From Enterobacter sp. Cy-643 (GTDB lineage Bacteria; Pseudomonadota; Gammaproteobacteria; Enterobacterales; Enterobacteriaceae): 64,000 nucleotides of DNA. Made by a program: the position numbers and the translations under genes. Shown here piece by piece: positions 44,153 through 52,739 of this stretch (the first letter of the stretch is position 1; the number at the start of each line of letters is the position of its first letter). Where the stretch lies: assembly GCF_011752815.1 (NCBI RefSeq), contig NZ_VWWV01000002.1, positions 948,092 through 1,012,091 on the forward strand, in the 5' to 3' direction. Under the pieces are notes generated by a model. It did no database searches. It had not been told where the DNA came from and was given only the letters and a program-made list of their open reading frames with translations.

Positions 44153-46786
44153 TTAGCGACACAGCGCCGAAAGCGAGCTCAGCATCTGCTTCTGGCTCTC
44201 TTCACCCAGACGGTAGTCCGCCACGCAGCTGGCATCCGGCCCGTCTCCCCATTTGGCCAGCACCTTGCCCGCCAGCGGCATTCCGCTCAGGTACACCTGC
44301 CCGCCGTCGGCCACAATGCTGCTCGCCTGCAGGCCTTCGGCGGTCACAACCGCCCCGAAAGGCACAGGCTTGCCGTTGTGGGTCAGCGTCATAAGCATTT
44401 TCACCCCAACCTGTGGCTTGAATTCCGCGCGCACCACGGCGCCGTGGGTGGGCACCACGTTGGCGACCGCATCCTGAAGGTCTACGTTGTCGGCCAGCGT
44501 GTTGGTGTCCAGCGCGATCCTGTTTTCGCGGTAATCGCTGGCATACGGGAGCACGGCGTAACCGCGCCAGTCGGTACGAACCCCGGTTTGGTTTTCGACT
44601 TTTACGTCTCCGGCTCCGGGGGCTTTCACCAGAACGACCGTGCTGTTCAGCGGCTGACTGAAAGTCACACCATCCGCATGCGCCAGTACGCCACCGCTCG
44701 CGCCGTAGTAAACCTGTTTCATGCCGTCGCTGCGGCTGTAGCCCACGTTCGCGTTGCCGTATCCGCCGCGGTAGTTCAGTGCGGCATAACCTGTACTGCT
44801 GCTATTCCCGTGCCCGCCGCCCGCATAGCCGGTCTGCACGCTATAGCTCAGGTTATTGTCCTTCAGCAGCGTGCCGTACAGCCCGGCCAGGTTGGTCATC
44901 CGGCCATTAAGATCGTGTGAGGCGCTGTAGCTGGCGTTGGCATTACGCCAGACGGATTTGCTGTCGGAACGCAGCCAGTGGCTGAACGGGATATTGACGT
45001 TTACCGCCAGCATCTGGTCACGCCCGTCCTGCCAGGCGTTTTTCGTCAGGCTGTAGCTGACCGTCCAGTTGATGTCATCCACGGCGGTGTTTAACCCCAC
45101 CTGCATCTGTTCGTCGGCGCTGCTGCTGTTCCAGTAAGTCTGGTGGCTGCCGCTGAGATAAAGCGTTGTTGTTCTGCCCAGTTGTTGGGTCAGGCTCAGC
45201 TGCACCCTGCCGCGCTTGTTGTAGGCGAGGTTGTAGTAGTCGGTAAACTTAGGTTTAACCTGAATCACGCCGTCCTGCGTTTCCACGCGGTAACCGCTCA
45301 TCCGGCTGTAGGCACTGTCGGCGAGGGTAAAATAGCCGCTGGTTGAATACCGGTAGCCCACCAGCTGGATGTTGGTGCCCAGTTCATTCAGCGATTTGTT
45401 ATAGAGGAAGCGCAGCGATTGCCCCTGGTGTTCGCTGTCATCGGCGAGCCTGGCGTTGGCCTGAGTGACGTCCATCGACAGCGCCCCCAGCGCCCCCATG
45501 TTTTTCCCTACGCCCAGGTTGACGCTGCGGTAACGGTCAGCCAGCTGGCTGCCGCCATAAAGCGTCCAGCCATCGGGCAAACCCTGCAGCACCGTGCCCT
45601 GGAAGAACTTAGGCTCTTCCTGCTGGCGGTTGCCGCTGCGATATTCCCCGGCCGTCAGTGAAAAACGCGTGCGCCCTTCGCGCTGTAAAACAGGCACGGA
45701 TGACCACGGCACGCTGAAGATCTGGCTGCTGCCGTCGGTTTCTTTGATAGTGACCTGCAGATCGCCGCCGCTAGTGGCAGCGTAGAGATCGTTAATCGTG
45801 AACGGGCCTGGCGGAACGGTGCCCTGATAGATTTCATAGCCATTTTGTTTGACGATGACGTGCGCCGTGCCCCGGGCAATACCGCGAATCACCGGCGCAA
45901 AGCCTTTCATGCTGTCGGGCAGCATATTATCGTCGGAGGCTAATTGAGCCCCCCGGAAATTGATCCCGTCAAAAATATCGCTGTCGGTATAGCTGTCGCC
46001 CAGCGTTAACCGGGAGCGCAGGGAAATAATATCGCGCTCAAGCCAGGTGTTGACGTGCTGCCATTTGTTTTCGTTCGCTGAGCTGCCGCCGCCGCTGTTG
46101 TAGCTCCAGGTGGTGTTGTCGCGCAGCCGCCATGCCCCGAGATTGATCCCGCTCTGAAGATTCAGCCAGGCATAATTGCTGTTGCCACCGCGATCGTTTT
46201 GCACGCTATTGCCGGTAAAGTTGTAATTCAGCAGGCCGGCGTTAATGCCGTTATCCCAGCGTTCAGGCGGGATATAGCCTCTGGCCCGGTTGCCCATAAA
46301 CGCCTGCGGCACCGTCAGGTTGAGCCTTTGGAGACCAACATCAAACCCGGCGGTCGCCTCAGGAATAAGTTCAGTCATCGGGACGCAGGCGTCCGACGCC
46401 AGGGCGTTCATGCCGGCAATGGCCGCCACGTCGACGCCCATTCCGGCCCATTGCTCACGCGTCAGGCAGGGAGCAAGGCCGCTGCTGCTCTTTGCCGCAT
46501 CAAATTTGACGTCCCGAGTGGCGACAAATCCCTCGTTGAGATAAATATCGACGCGATAGGTCCCCGGCGGCGCTTCCTGACCACTTTCGAAGCTGGACAA
46601 ATCAGCCACCGCGGAGGGATCGTCGGCTAAAAAGCGCGGGTTAAAATAGAGATCCGCATGGGCGGAGCAGGCTTGCATAGCGATGAAAAGCGCCAGCGGC
46701 GTTTGTACCAGAGTAAAAAAAGAAGCTAATTTGCGCCGCGGACGACGGAAGCCGAAACGCGCTAATCCATATTTTAGATGTGACAT
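44153..46786 (-). CDS. fimD: Type 1 fimbrial usher FimD
   Basis: The 877-residue usher has DLYFNPRFLADDPSAVADLS after the signal, the plug/barrel segment SDDNMLPDSMKGFAPVIRGI, and a C-terminal domain with Cys in ASCVADY and SSLSALCR, as FimD has. The ATG at 46786 follows an excellent GGAGGGAC; the upstream ATG at 46804 does not. It assembles FimA, FimF, FimG and FimH in the outer membrane. Confidence 0.95.
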   Translation of the reverse strand: MSHLKYGLARFGFRRPRRKLASFFTLVQTPLALFIAMQACSAHADLYFNPRFLADDPSAVADLSSFESGQEAPPGTYRVDIYLNEGFVATRDVKFDAAKSSSGLAPCLTREQWAGMGVDVAAIAGMNALASDACVPMTELIPEATAGFDVGLQRLNLTVPQAFMGNRARGYIPPERWDNGINAGLLNYNFTGNSVQNDRGGNSNYAWLNLQSGINLGAWRLRDNTTWSYNSGGGSSANENKWQHVNTWLERDIISLRSRLTLGDSYTDSDIFDGINFRGAQLASDDNMLPDSMKGFAPVIRGIARGTAHVIVKQNGYEIYQGTVPPGPFTINDLYAATSGGDLQVTIKETDGSSQIFSVPWSSVPVLQREGRTRFSLTAGEYRSGNRQQEEPKFFQGTVLQGLPDGWTLYGGSQLADRYRSVNLGVGKNMGALGALSMDVTQANARLADDSEHQGQSLRFLYNKSLNELGTNIQLVGYRYSTSGYFTLADSAYSRMSGYRVETQDGVIQVKPKFTDYYNLAYNKRGRVQLSLTQQLGRTTTLYLSGSHQTYWNSSSADEQMQVGLNTAVDDINWTVSYSLTKNAWQDGRDQMLAVNVNIPFSHWLRSDSKSVWRNANASYSASHDLNGRMTNLAGLYGTLLKDNNLSYSVQTGYAGGGHGNSSSTGYAALNYRGGYGNANVGYSRSDGMKQVYYGASGGVLAHADGVTFSQPLNSTVVLVKAPGAGDVKVENQTGVRTDWRGYAVLPYASDYRENRIALDTNTLADNVDLQDAVANVVPTHGAVVRAEFKPQVGVKMLMTLTHNGKPVPFGAVVTAEGLQASSIVADGGQVYLSGMPLAGKVLAKWGDGPDASCVADYRLGEESQKQMLSSLSALCR

Positions 46787-46858
46787 TGTCCCTCCGGTCC
46801 GCATTCGCCCGGCAGTCAGTTCTTCGTTGTTATTTAACGCAGGACGGCCTGTCCTGAA

Positions 46859-47602
46859 TTACTGCATAACGCCCTGCATCCGTGGCGTTAGCGCCCCGTA
46901 GTCGTTAATGGTTTGGTAAGTGATGTTGGTCCCGGCATCGGCCGGTAGCTTCACGGAGGTTTTTCCCATCGGCGGAACAAGCGCATTGTCCAGCACGCGG
47001 GTGCCAGCATTAATATCCGTCACCGTCAGGTAATACGGGGTGGGATTGTTGACTGTCAGCTGGCCGTTGCTGCGGCTAAAGGTCAGCTTTTCTGCCGCTT
47101 TTTCCGGGGCCAGCGCCAGGTTATCCGGGCGGTAATAAAGTTTGATTCGGCTGATGATCGCCAGCTGGAGGGTGTTCTCATTCAGCTTTGATTTTTCCAT
47201 GGATGGAATGGCTTTCACGTTCAGCCAGAACAGGCTCTCCCGATCCTTCGGCAACTGATTATTGGTCGCATCTAAAATGCGTAACGTGGTTTCTTTCTTC
47301 CCTTTGATGGCAAACAGCGGCGGGGTAATCACGAACCGGCTGTCTTTATCGCCATTAGCATTTTCTACCCACGACTGAATGAGGTAGGTACTTTTTTCAT
47401 CGTTGCTGGTCACCGCCAGCTGAACCTGCTTTTGCCCTTCAGGATAAATAACGCGAGTCGCGCCTAACGCAACCCCCGCCTCTGCACGAGCCATAAAGCC
47501 CATTGCCGCAGCTATCATCATCGCCGCCAGTAAACCGCGACCTCTTAGTAAGCTTTTTGTCACGCTCACACCTTTGTCCTTGTCGTTGTTGTTTGTGTCC
47601 AC
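46859..47602 (-). CDS. fimC: Type 1 fimbrial chaperone FimC
   Basis: The 247-residue protein has a signal region ending in MARAEAG, then VALGATRVIYPEGQKQVQLA with the FimC-type Arg. The chaperone signature FWLNVKAIPSM and RIKLYYRP follow. The second Ig-like domain ends INDYGALTPRMQG. A GTG at 47563 preceded by AAAGG may be the real start, which would remove 13 polar residues before the signal peptide. Confidence 0.94.
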   Translation of the reverse strand: MDTNNNDKDKGVSVTKSLLRGRGLLAAMMIAAAMGFMARAEAGVALGATRVIYPEGQKQVQLAVTSNDEKSTYLIQSWVENANGDKDSRFVITPPLFAIKGKKETTLRILDATNNQLPKDRESLFWLNVKAIPSMEKSKLNENTLQLAIISRIKLYYRPDNLALAPEKAAEKLTFSRSNGQLTVNNPTPYYLTVTDINAGTRVLDNALVPPMGKTSVKLPADAGTNITYQTINDYGALTPRMQGVMQ

Positions 47603-47618
47603 TACACCAGGGGCCAGG

Positions 47619-48173
47619 CTATAAATAGGTCAAAGCAAACCAGGCCTGAGCGTTTGCCAGTCCCCCGGTAACCTGATGCCCGGTGGCGCGATATTTGGCG
47701 ATAAAATGGAGAGTGTTTGGCCCGGCGTATATCCGGGTCCAGGCCTTTGCAGGGACATTCAATGGGATTTGGCGCTCCTCGGCATCAAAAAGGGCAACGC
47801 CCACGCCTTCAGCTATGCCCGGTCCCTCGCCCACCGAAAGTACCGCCGGATTTTTACCGTCGGCCACGCCCATAAACGCCACGCCAACGTGCCGGCTAAC
47901 ATTGGTATTACAGTCCTGAAGGTGGAGCGCGAAAGGCACCGGGTCGCTGTCTTCGCCTGGCGCGTGGAAGCGATTGCTGCTGATCCTGCCCATTTCGACC
48001 GTCATTTGGCGGTCGCCCGCCTCCACGCGGCAGGATTCGGCAACGATCGTGCCCTGGAAGCGCATATTGCCGCCCGGCAGCATGACATGCGTTCGGTTAC
48101 CGGCCAGCGCCAGGGATGGCAGGAAAACGCTCAATAGAATCAGCTTGATTCCTCTCATCATTATCACCTTCAA
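47619..48173 (-). CDS. fimI: Fimbrial subunit FimI
   Basis: The 184-residue pilin has a signal peptide ([14 protein letters not shown]), Cys in [10 protein letters not shown] and LQDCNTNV, and C-terminal [10 protein letters not shown]. Position between fimA and fimC and sequence type fit FimI, proposed to end or anchor the shaft. It lies 16 bp before fimC and 60 bp after fimA. Confidence 0.9.
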   Translation of the reverse strand: MKVIMMRGIKLILLSVFLPSLALAGNRTHVMLPGGNMRFQGTIVAESCRVEAGDRQMTVEMGRISSNRFHAPGEDSDPVPFALHLQDCNTNVSRHVGVAFMGVADGKNPAVLSVGEGPGIAEGVGVALFDAEERQIPLNVPAKAWTRIYAGPNTLHFIAKYRATGHQVTGGLANAQAWFALTYL

Positions 48174-48233
48174 ATCCGTAGTAGATGACGGGCCGTCCCT
48201 GGCCCCGAGTGATTTCCCTGTATGACTGACTGA

Positions 48234-48773
48234 TTACTCGTACTGAACTTTAAAGGTCGCGTCCGCGTTAGCGGTACCGGCCGTAGCCGCACCCAGCGCG
48301 ATGTAACGGGCCTGCAGAGGAATAATATTGGTGCCATCGTTCAGCGTGGTTTTGGCGCTGAAGGTTGCCCCATCCAGTGCCAGCGGTGTGCTGGTGCTGT
48401 CGAGAATTTGAATCCCCACATTAGTCGCACTGCCCGCCGCAGGGCCCTGAATTGCCAGCGTGTCGGTCTTGCCGGTGACGGCTACGCCAGAGAACGCAAC
48501 GGAGGCTTTGGTGGAAACAGTGGTATCGCAATCGTTCAGTTGGATGTTGAAACCTACCGCAGAACTGGTGCTACCTGCCGCAGCCAGTCGGGCAGAACGA
48601 ACCTGGCCCAGTTGAACAGTCTGGTCCACCGAACCCGCATCAACGGCACAGGCTGCGTTAACAATTTCACCTTTGAAATGAACGGTGCCACCGTTAACCG
48701 TCACGGCATAAGCCGCCCCCGAGCTCAAAGAGAGGGCTGACAGTGCAACGAGAGCCAGATTTTTGATTTTCAT
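48234..48773 (-). CDS. fimA: Type 1 fimbrial major subunit FimA
   Basis: The 179-residue pilin has a typical signal peptide ([16 protein letters not shown]), [18 protein letters not shown] as donor strand and first Cys, [18 protein letters not shown] around the second, and C-terminal [11 protein letters not shown]. These closely resemble enterobacterial FimA. It is first in the operon, with a long upstream region, as expected for the shaft subunit. Confidence 0.95.
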   Translation of the reverse strand: MKIKNLALVALSALSLSSGAAYAVTVNGGTVHFKGEIVNAACAVDAGSVDQTVQLGQVRSARLAAAGSTSSAVGFNIQLNDCDTTVSTKASVAFSGVAVTGKTDTLAIQGPAAGSATNVGIQILDSTSTPLALDGATFSAKTTLNDGTNIIPLQARYIALGAATAGTANADATFKVQYE

Positions 48774-49465
48774 AATTTATTCCTTTAAACAATTTCACTA
48801 AAACGAATCAGAACCGGCAGTCGCTATGCCTTCCATAAGACCTATGTTTCAGCTTCACGAAACGATCGCCTATTCACATAAGCTCGCCCCTAAGAGAGCT
48901 ACCCTCTCAATATTGGTGGGAGCCGGGGTGAAATATTAATAAAGTATCCTGACTCGTCTTTGAAATTATATTTAACAAAACATCAATATCATCACATTGC
49001 ATTGATTTTAAATGTTTTTTATATTTCATCCTATTAGGATTTTTCCCTAAATTTATTCTCAATAGCGCTTTTGAAATTAATTTCTATTGACATTCCACAC
49101 GTTGTAAAGAAACTAGAGAAGAAACAGGAATGTTGACTAACAATTCAAAAAAAAGACTACACATAAAAAACAACAGGGATAATTTCGCTTAAAATAATTA
49201 TAAAACACTCATTGCATTGAATTTATCGTTAATATTACAGGCGAATAACCCTCCAGAATTTATTAAAAGGAACTTAATATGCAACGTTAATCTGGCATCA
49301 CCCGCAAATCTTAGTTTGCACATTTAAAAAGTAATACCTGACGCAGACATCTTTCATGCTGCGCCGGCCGGGCTTTCACATATCAAAAAACCTCTGGCGA
49401 GGATATACCACGCAATAAAACCTATTGCATCGGGTATAGAAAATAATGACTAATGGACAATTGAT
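48774..49465. promoter_or_regulatory. AT-rich divergent promoter region between fimA and an EAL gene
   Basis: This 690-bp interval holds the fimA promoter (minus) and the promoter of the EAL gene (plus). It is very AT-rich with long A and T runs, suggesting H-NS binding. By eye I see no pair of TTGGGGCCA-like inverted repeats of the E. coli fimS switch, and no fimB/fimE recombinase gene lies in the window. Confidence 0.5.
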
Positions 49466-50971
49466 ATGAATATAACCTCACCGTTATTGCCTGTGCCACC
49501 TCAACATTCCCACGTTGAGTTTGTTTATCATATACTTTCTGCCTGTCATTTTTCCGCAACGGGTCTTTCTGAGTTGCTTCATGAAAAGGGAATGAATACC
49601 AAACTGATTAGCCCCGAGAAAAGCAGCCGACTTATTTCTAAAAATAATGAAAGCGATGAATTTAACCATCTGATAGTTTTTATTCCTGAAGATCCTTTTC
49701 AGATGCTGATGACGCTGAAGAGCCTGATATCGCTATTACAAATGCATCACCATAAGATAAATATCCTGATCATAAGTGGGCTATCATCGTCCTGGCTGTT
49801 TAGTTATTTTAAAAATGTGATGCCGCGAAAATCGAATCTCAGTACCATCAGAGTAGTCAGCATTTTTACCAGCGTGGTTAAACTCAGAAATACGCTGCAT
49901 AAAGACCTTAAAAACATTCCCACGCTTGTCTCGCTTGCCAGGCAGGAAGAACGCAACGGCGGTTTGCGCCATGAAGGACTCACTATCCATGAGGTCAATA
50001 CGCTGCTGGAGCTTTTTAGCCCGTCCGGCCATGAAGATACCGCGGCAATAAAAAGCTTCAGTACTAAAACGCTCTATAACCTGCGTTCAAGTGGGTTAAA
50101 AAAGCTGGCGGCCATTCACCCGATGATGTCCAGACTGTTGCCTGGCCGGCATCGCAAAGCACAGCGCCAGTCGAAGCCCAAGGGATTAACGACCAGAATG
50201 CTCAGCAGCGAGGAGAGAAAAATTACTCATGCCCTGCAGCATGGCCTGATCTTCCCCGTTTTCCAGCCCATTGTAGACGGCGAGATGCAGATAGCGGGCT
50301 TTGAGATATTTTGCCGCTGGTACACCAACGGCAACGTATTGTTGCCGAAAGACTTTTTCCATGAGATCAGGACGCGAGAAACGTGGATCATGCTCACGGC
50401 CTACATCATCAGAGAAGCCGTGGTGAATATAAATAACTATGCGGGGAAATTGGAATTTTCTGTCAATATTCCACGGGTTCTCACCGAGAGTGCTGCCCTG
50501 TTTAAAATTGTCGAGACGGCCAAAGCTCAGCTGCTTGATCAGGCCTGGATAAGCCGCCTGGTGCTGGATATTAACGAAAATGTGGATTTAAGCTATGAGT
50601 CTAAAACGGTAACGGTATTAAATCAGCTTGCCGGGCTGGGCATAAAGCTTGCGCTGGATGATTGCTTCGCTAAAAATAGCGTCACGTTTCCAGTCAGACA
50701 GCTAAAATTTAATAGCTATAAGCTGGACCGCTATATCGTAGAAAACTTTACGAGTAATCTCGATGATAAACATCTCATTGATGGCTTAATCTATTATGCG
50801 AGCGTGACAGGTAGCCAGTGCGTGGCGGAAGGTATCGATAGCCCGCAGAAATTCATTATGCTAAAGCAAATGGGCGTCAGTTTATTTCAAGGGTATTATA
50901 TTTCGAAGCCGGTGCTCCGCGAGGAGTTAGATGCGTTAGTTTTCCGCGGACTTCAACAACCCCAGACATAA
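49466..50971 (+). CDS. HTH-EAL protein, divergent paralogue of FimK
   Basis: The 501-residue protein aligns with FimK along its whole length: VYHILSACHFSATGL matches the FimK start, a HTH-like region lies at about 170-215, and an EAL domain follows at 250-495. E280 in FEIFCR replaces the EAL motif, N334 is kept, but the metal-binding Glu of the ExxE site is Asp (D368 in LDINEN), and the loop reads DDCFAK. It may therefore bind c-di-GMP without cutting it. It is transcribed away from fimA and probably regulates the operon. Confidence 0.8.
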   Translation: MNITSPLLPVPPQHSHVEFVYHILSACHFSATGLSELLHEKGMNTKLISPEKSSRLISKNNESDEFNHLIVFIPEDPFQMLMTLKSLISLLQMHHHKINILIISGLSSSWLFSYFKNVMPRKSNLSTIRVVSIFTSVVKLRNTLHKDLKNIPTLVSLARQEERNGGLRHEGLTIHEVNTLLELFSPSGHEDTAAIKSFSTKTLYNLRSSGLKKLAAIHPMMSRLLPGRHRKAQRQSKPKGLTTRMLSSEERKITHALQHGLIFPVFQPIVDGEMQIAGFEIFCRWYTNGNVLLPKDFFHEIRTRETWIMLTAYIIREAVVNINNYAGKLEFSVNIPRVLTESAALFKIVETAKAQLLDQAWISRLVLDINENVDLSYESKTVTVLNQLAGLGIKLALDDCFAKNSVTFPVRQLKFNSYKLDRYIVENFTSNLDDKHLIDGLIYYASVTGSQCVAEGIDSPQKFIMLKQMGVSLFQGYYISKPVLREELDALVFRGLQQPQT

Positions 50972-51263
50972 AATGTCATTCGACTTATAAAAACGCGTCT
51001 ATTATTCGCATTTTTTGCAGACAGGAATAGAACATTCTGTCTCAGATCCTTTATTTATTGGCAAGCTGGGGATTAACAAACCCCCTGCCGTATGCACATA
51101 TTATGAATAAATAATCAATGCAGAGTGCTCATTCATTGCCACAGCGCTATTCAGATTAACTACGCCCCTCTCGAAGGGATCTCGTGAGTGGCGCTTCCCC
51201 TGAGAACCAGCGCTCAGATTTACAAGAATAATAGGTTTAGAAACCAGAGCTAAAAGTGCGATT

Positions 51264-51285
51264 AAAGCCCGTTTAAACGGGCTTT
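51264..51285. terminator. Bidirectional terminator
   Basis: AAAGCCCG-TTTAAA-CGGGCTTT is a perfect inverted repeat between the convergent EAL gene (+) and the unknown gene ending at 51301 (-). GC-rich stem and A/T flanks on both sides fit a two-way terminator. The 290 bp before it (50972-51263) show no gene. Confidence 0.8.
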
Positions 51286-51300
51286 ATCCTACTGAAAGGC

Positions 51301-51828
51301 CTACTTTTTCAGATACAGCGCTGAGTCAAAAAGTGGTTTCTGCTCCTTCACGAAGGCATCCACAGATTCAACAGATTTAGCGTACAGATGCGTGCCAACC
51401 GGTAAATCAACCGTTTTCGTCCCAAGTACCAGGGTGAATACCGGCTGATATTCGCTGCGGTACCTTACTGCAGTGGTGATTTCTAATTTTGCTGCTTTAG
51501 TCAGCTTCAGACTTTCTGCCGTCGTTTTCTCGTCTTCTTTGCGGCCTTTATTGATTAAATTCGCCAGTTCGGTGAGCTTGTCTTTCAAGTCGTCTTTATA
51601 ATCATCTGCATTAGCCTGCGCCAAAAATTCCTGGTTCGCGACGTTGTCATCAAAAATCATTTTCACGGAGACGACTTTGTGCTCATCGTAGATGTTGCCG
51701 AGCTTCACTGAACCGCCGGTGACGGAAATAATATTTTCACTCTTAAATAAAACCGAACCGGAACTAATTAAGGATGAAACGATAAGCGCAGCCCCAACGA
51801 TGGCGCTGCCAGCAAGAATTGACTTCAT
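51301..51828 (-). CDS. Unknown envelope protein with N-terminal hydrophobic signal
   Basis: The 175-residue protein starts with a hydrophobic segment (residues 3-25, ILAGSAIVGAALIVSSLISS) without a lipobox, so it is secreted or membrane-anchored. The rest is soluble and charged, with a long predicted helix in the middle (residues 70-110, DDLKDKLTELANLINKGRKE) and a beta-rich end. I do not recognise the family. It ends 16 bp after a terminator and its start faces the divergent secreted-protein gene at 51985. Confidence 0.65.
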   Translation of the reverse strand: MKSILAGSAIVGAALIVSSLISSGSVLFKSENIISVTGGSVKLGNIYDEHKVVSVKMIFDDNVANQEFLAQANADDYKDDLKDKLTELANLINKGRKEDEKTTAESLKLTKAAKLEITTAVRYRSEYQPVFTLVLGTKTVDLPVGTHLYAKSVESVDAFVKEQKPLFDSALYLKK

Positions 51829-51984
51829 TATAAATTCCCTGAGGTATTTTTAGTGCCGGAATTATAGAGCACCCGAGCCGTTATTTAATAACAATATAAT
51901 CTTGTTGCTTAAGTCAACGGCACTCACTAAATTAACGGCATTCATGTTAGTTCCCCCTTTTACTACGAATATGGACTGTCGGTA

Positions 51985-52449
51985 ATGAAACGCAAATACC
52001 TCGCCTTTGCTCTATTCCTTAGCCTGCCTGCCGTAGCGGCTAAGCCTTCGCTCATTGTCTGCGAGCCACAAGATAAGAGCTCAACGACTTCCTCTGAGAT
52101 TTGGCCCGCGCCTTATCTGGATAACGGCCAGCTGTGTTTCAATATGCAGGCAGATAAAGGCAGCACTTGCGTGGGTAACGGCCAGACAACCCAGTGGATG
52201 ACCGAAGCGGTGATCGTGGACATCGGCGGTGAACCCCAGGGCCGCGACGATACCTGGTTCCGGGTAGTGCAGCCGGTCGTCAATGACAAAGAGATCGCCT
52301 ATAAAATCGAAGGTTCACGGGACCAAAAAACCTGGGGCCTGGTTTCCAATGTGGAAATCAACCGCCTTACAGGTGGCGCGGTTGACTGGTTTGTGGCCGA
52401 ACACGGCGGCACCGCGTACCAATGCCACCTGGAAGGCCCGAAGATTTAA
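51985..52449 (+). CDS. Unknown secreted protein with cysteines
   Basis: The 154-residue protein has a clear signal peptide (KRKYLAFALFLSLPAVAA). The mature part has Cys in LIVCEP, QLCFN, STCVGNG and AYQCHL, so two disulfides in the periplasm are likely. I recognise no family. It stands alone, divergent from the preceding unknown gene and separated by about 155 bp. Confidence 0.65.
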   Translation: MKRKYLAFALFLSLPAVAAKPSLIVCEPQDKSSTTSSEIWPAPYLDNGQLCFNMQADKGSTCVGNGQTTQWMTEAVIVDIGGEPQGRDDTWFRVVQPVVNDKEIAYKIEGSRDQKTWGLVSNVEINRLTGGAVDWFVAEHGGTAYQCHLEGPKI

Positions 52450-52499
52450 TGTCTAGCTGAGGTATAGCGGTCGAATTAAACGCTATGCCTCTGGTTGTC

Positions 52500-52652
52500 T
52501 TATAGGCTGTGCGAACGCATTAATTTCTGTCGTTCGATAAGGTTGCCCATTTTGTCGTAATAGCGGCTAAGCCAGATCTCCGATGGCACCCTACCTGATA
52601 CCTCGGCAATAATATGCTCGCCTTTAATCCCACAGTCAGACACAGCGCACAC
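52500..52652 (-). pseudogene. Short open frame, possible 3' remnant of a lost gene
   Basis: A 50-codon frame (start would be GTG) encodes residues such as GIKGEHIIAEVSGRVPSEIW and SRYYDKMGNLIERQKLM. The composition looks protein-like, but there is an in-frame stop close upstream and no good ribosome-binding site. It may be the tail of a decayed gene in the gap after the MOSC gene. A hairpin GTCTTAC-AGCC-GTAAGAC at 52700-52717 lies between the two and may be the MOSC gene terminator. Confidence 0.3.
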
Positions 52653-52739
52653 AAAGCTTTAAACAAGCACTGGCTGATATTTATGCATTTTCCAACGCCG
52701 TCTTACAGCCGTAAGACAGCATGTATTCAGGAGGACGGG

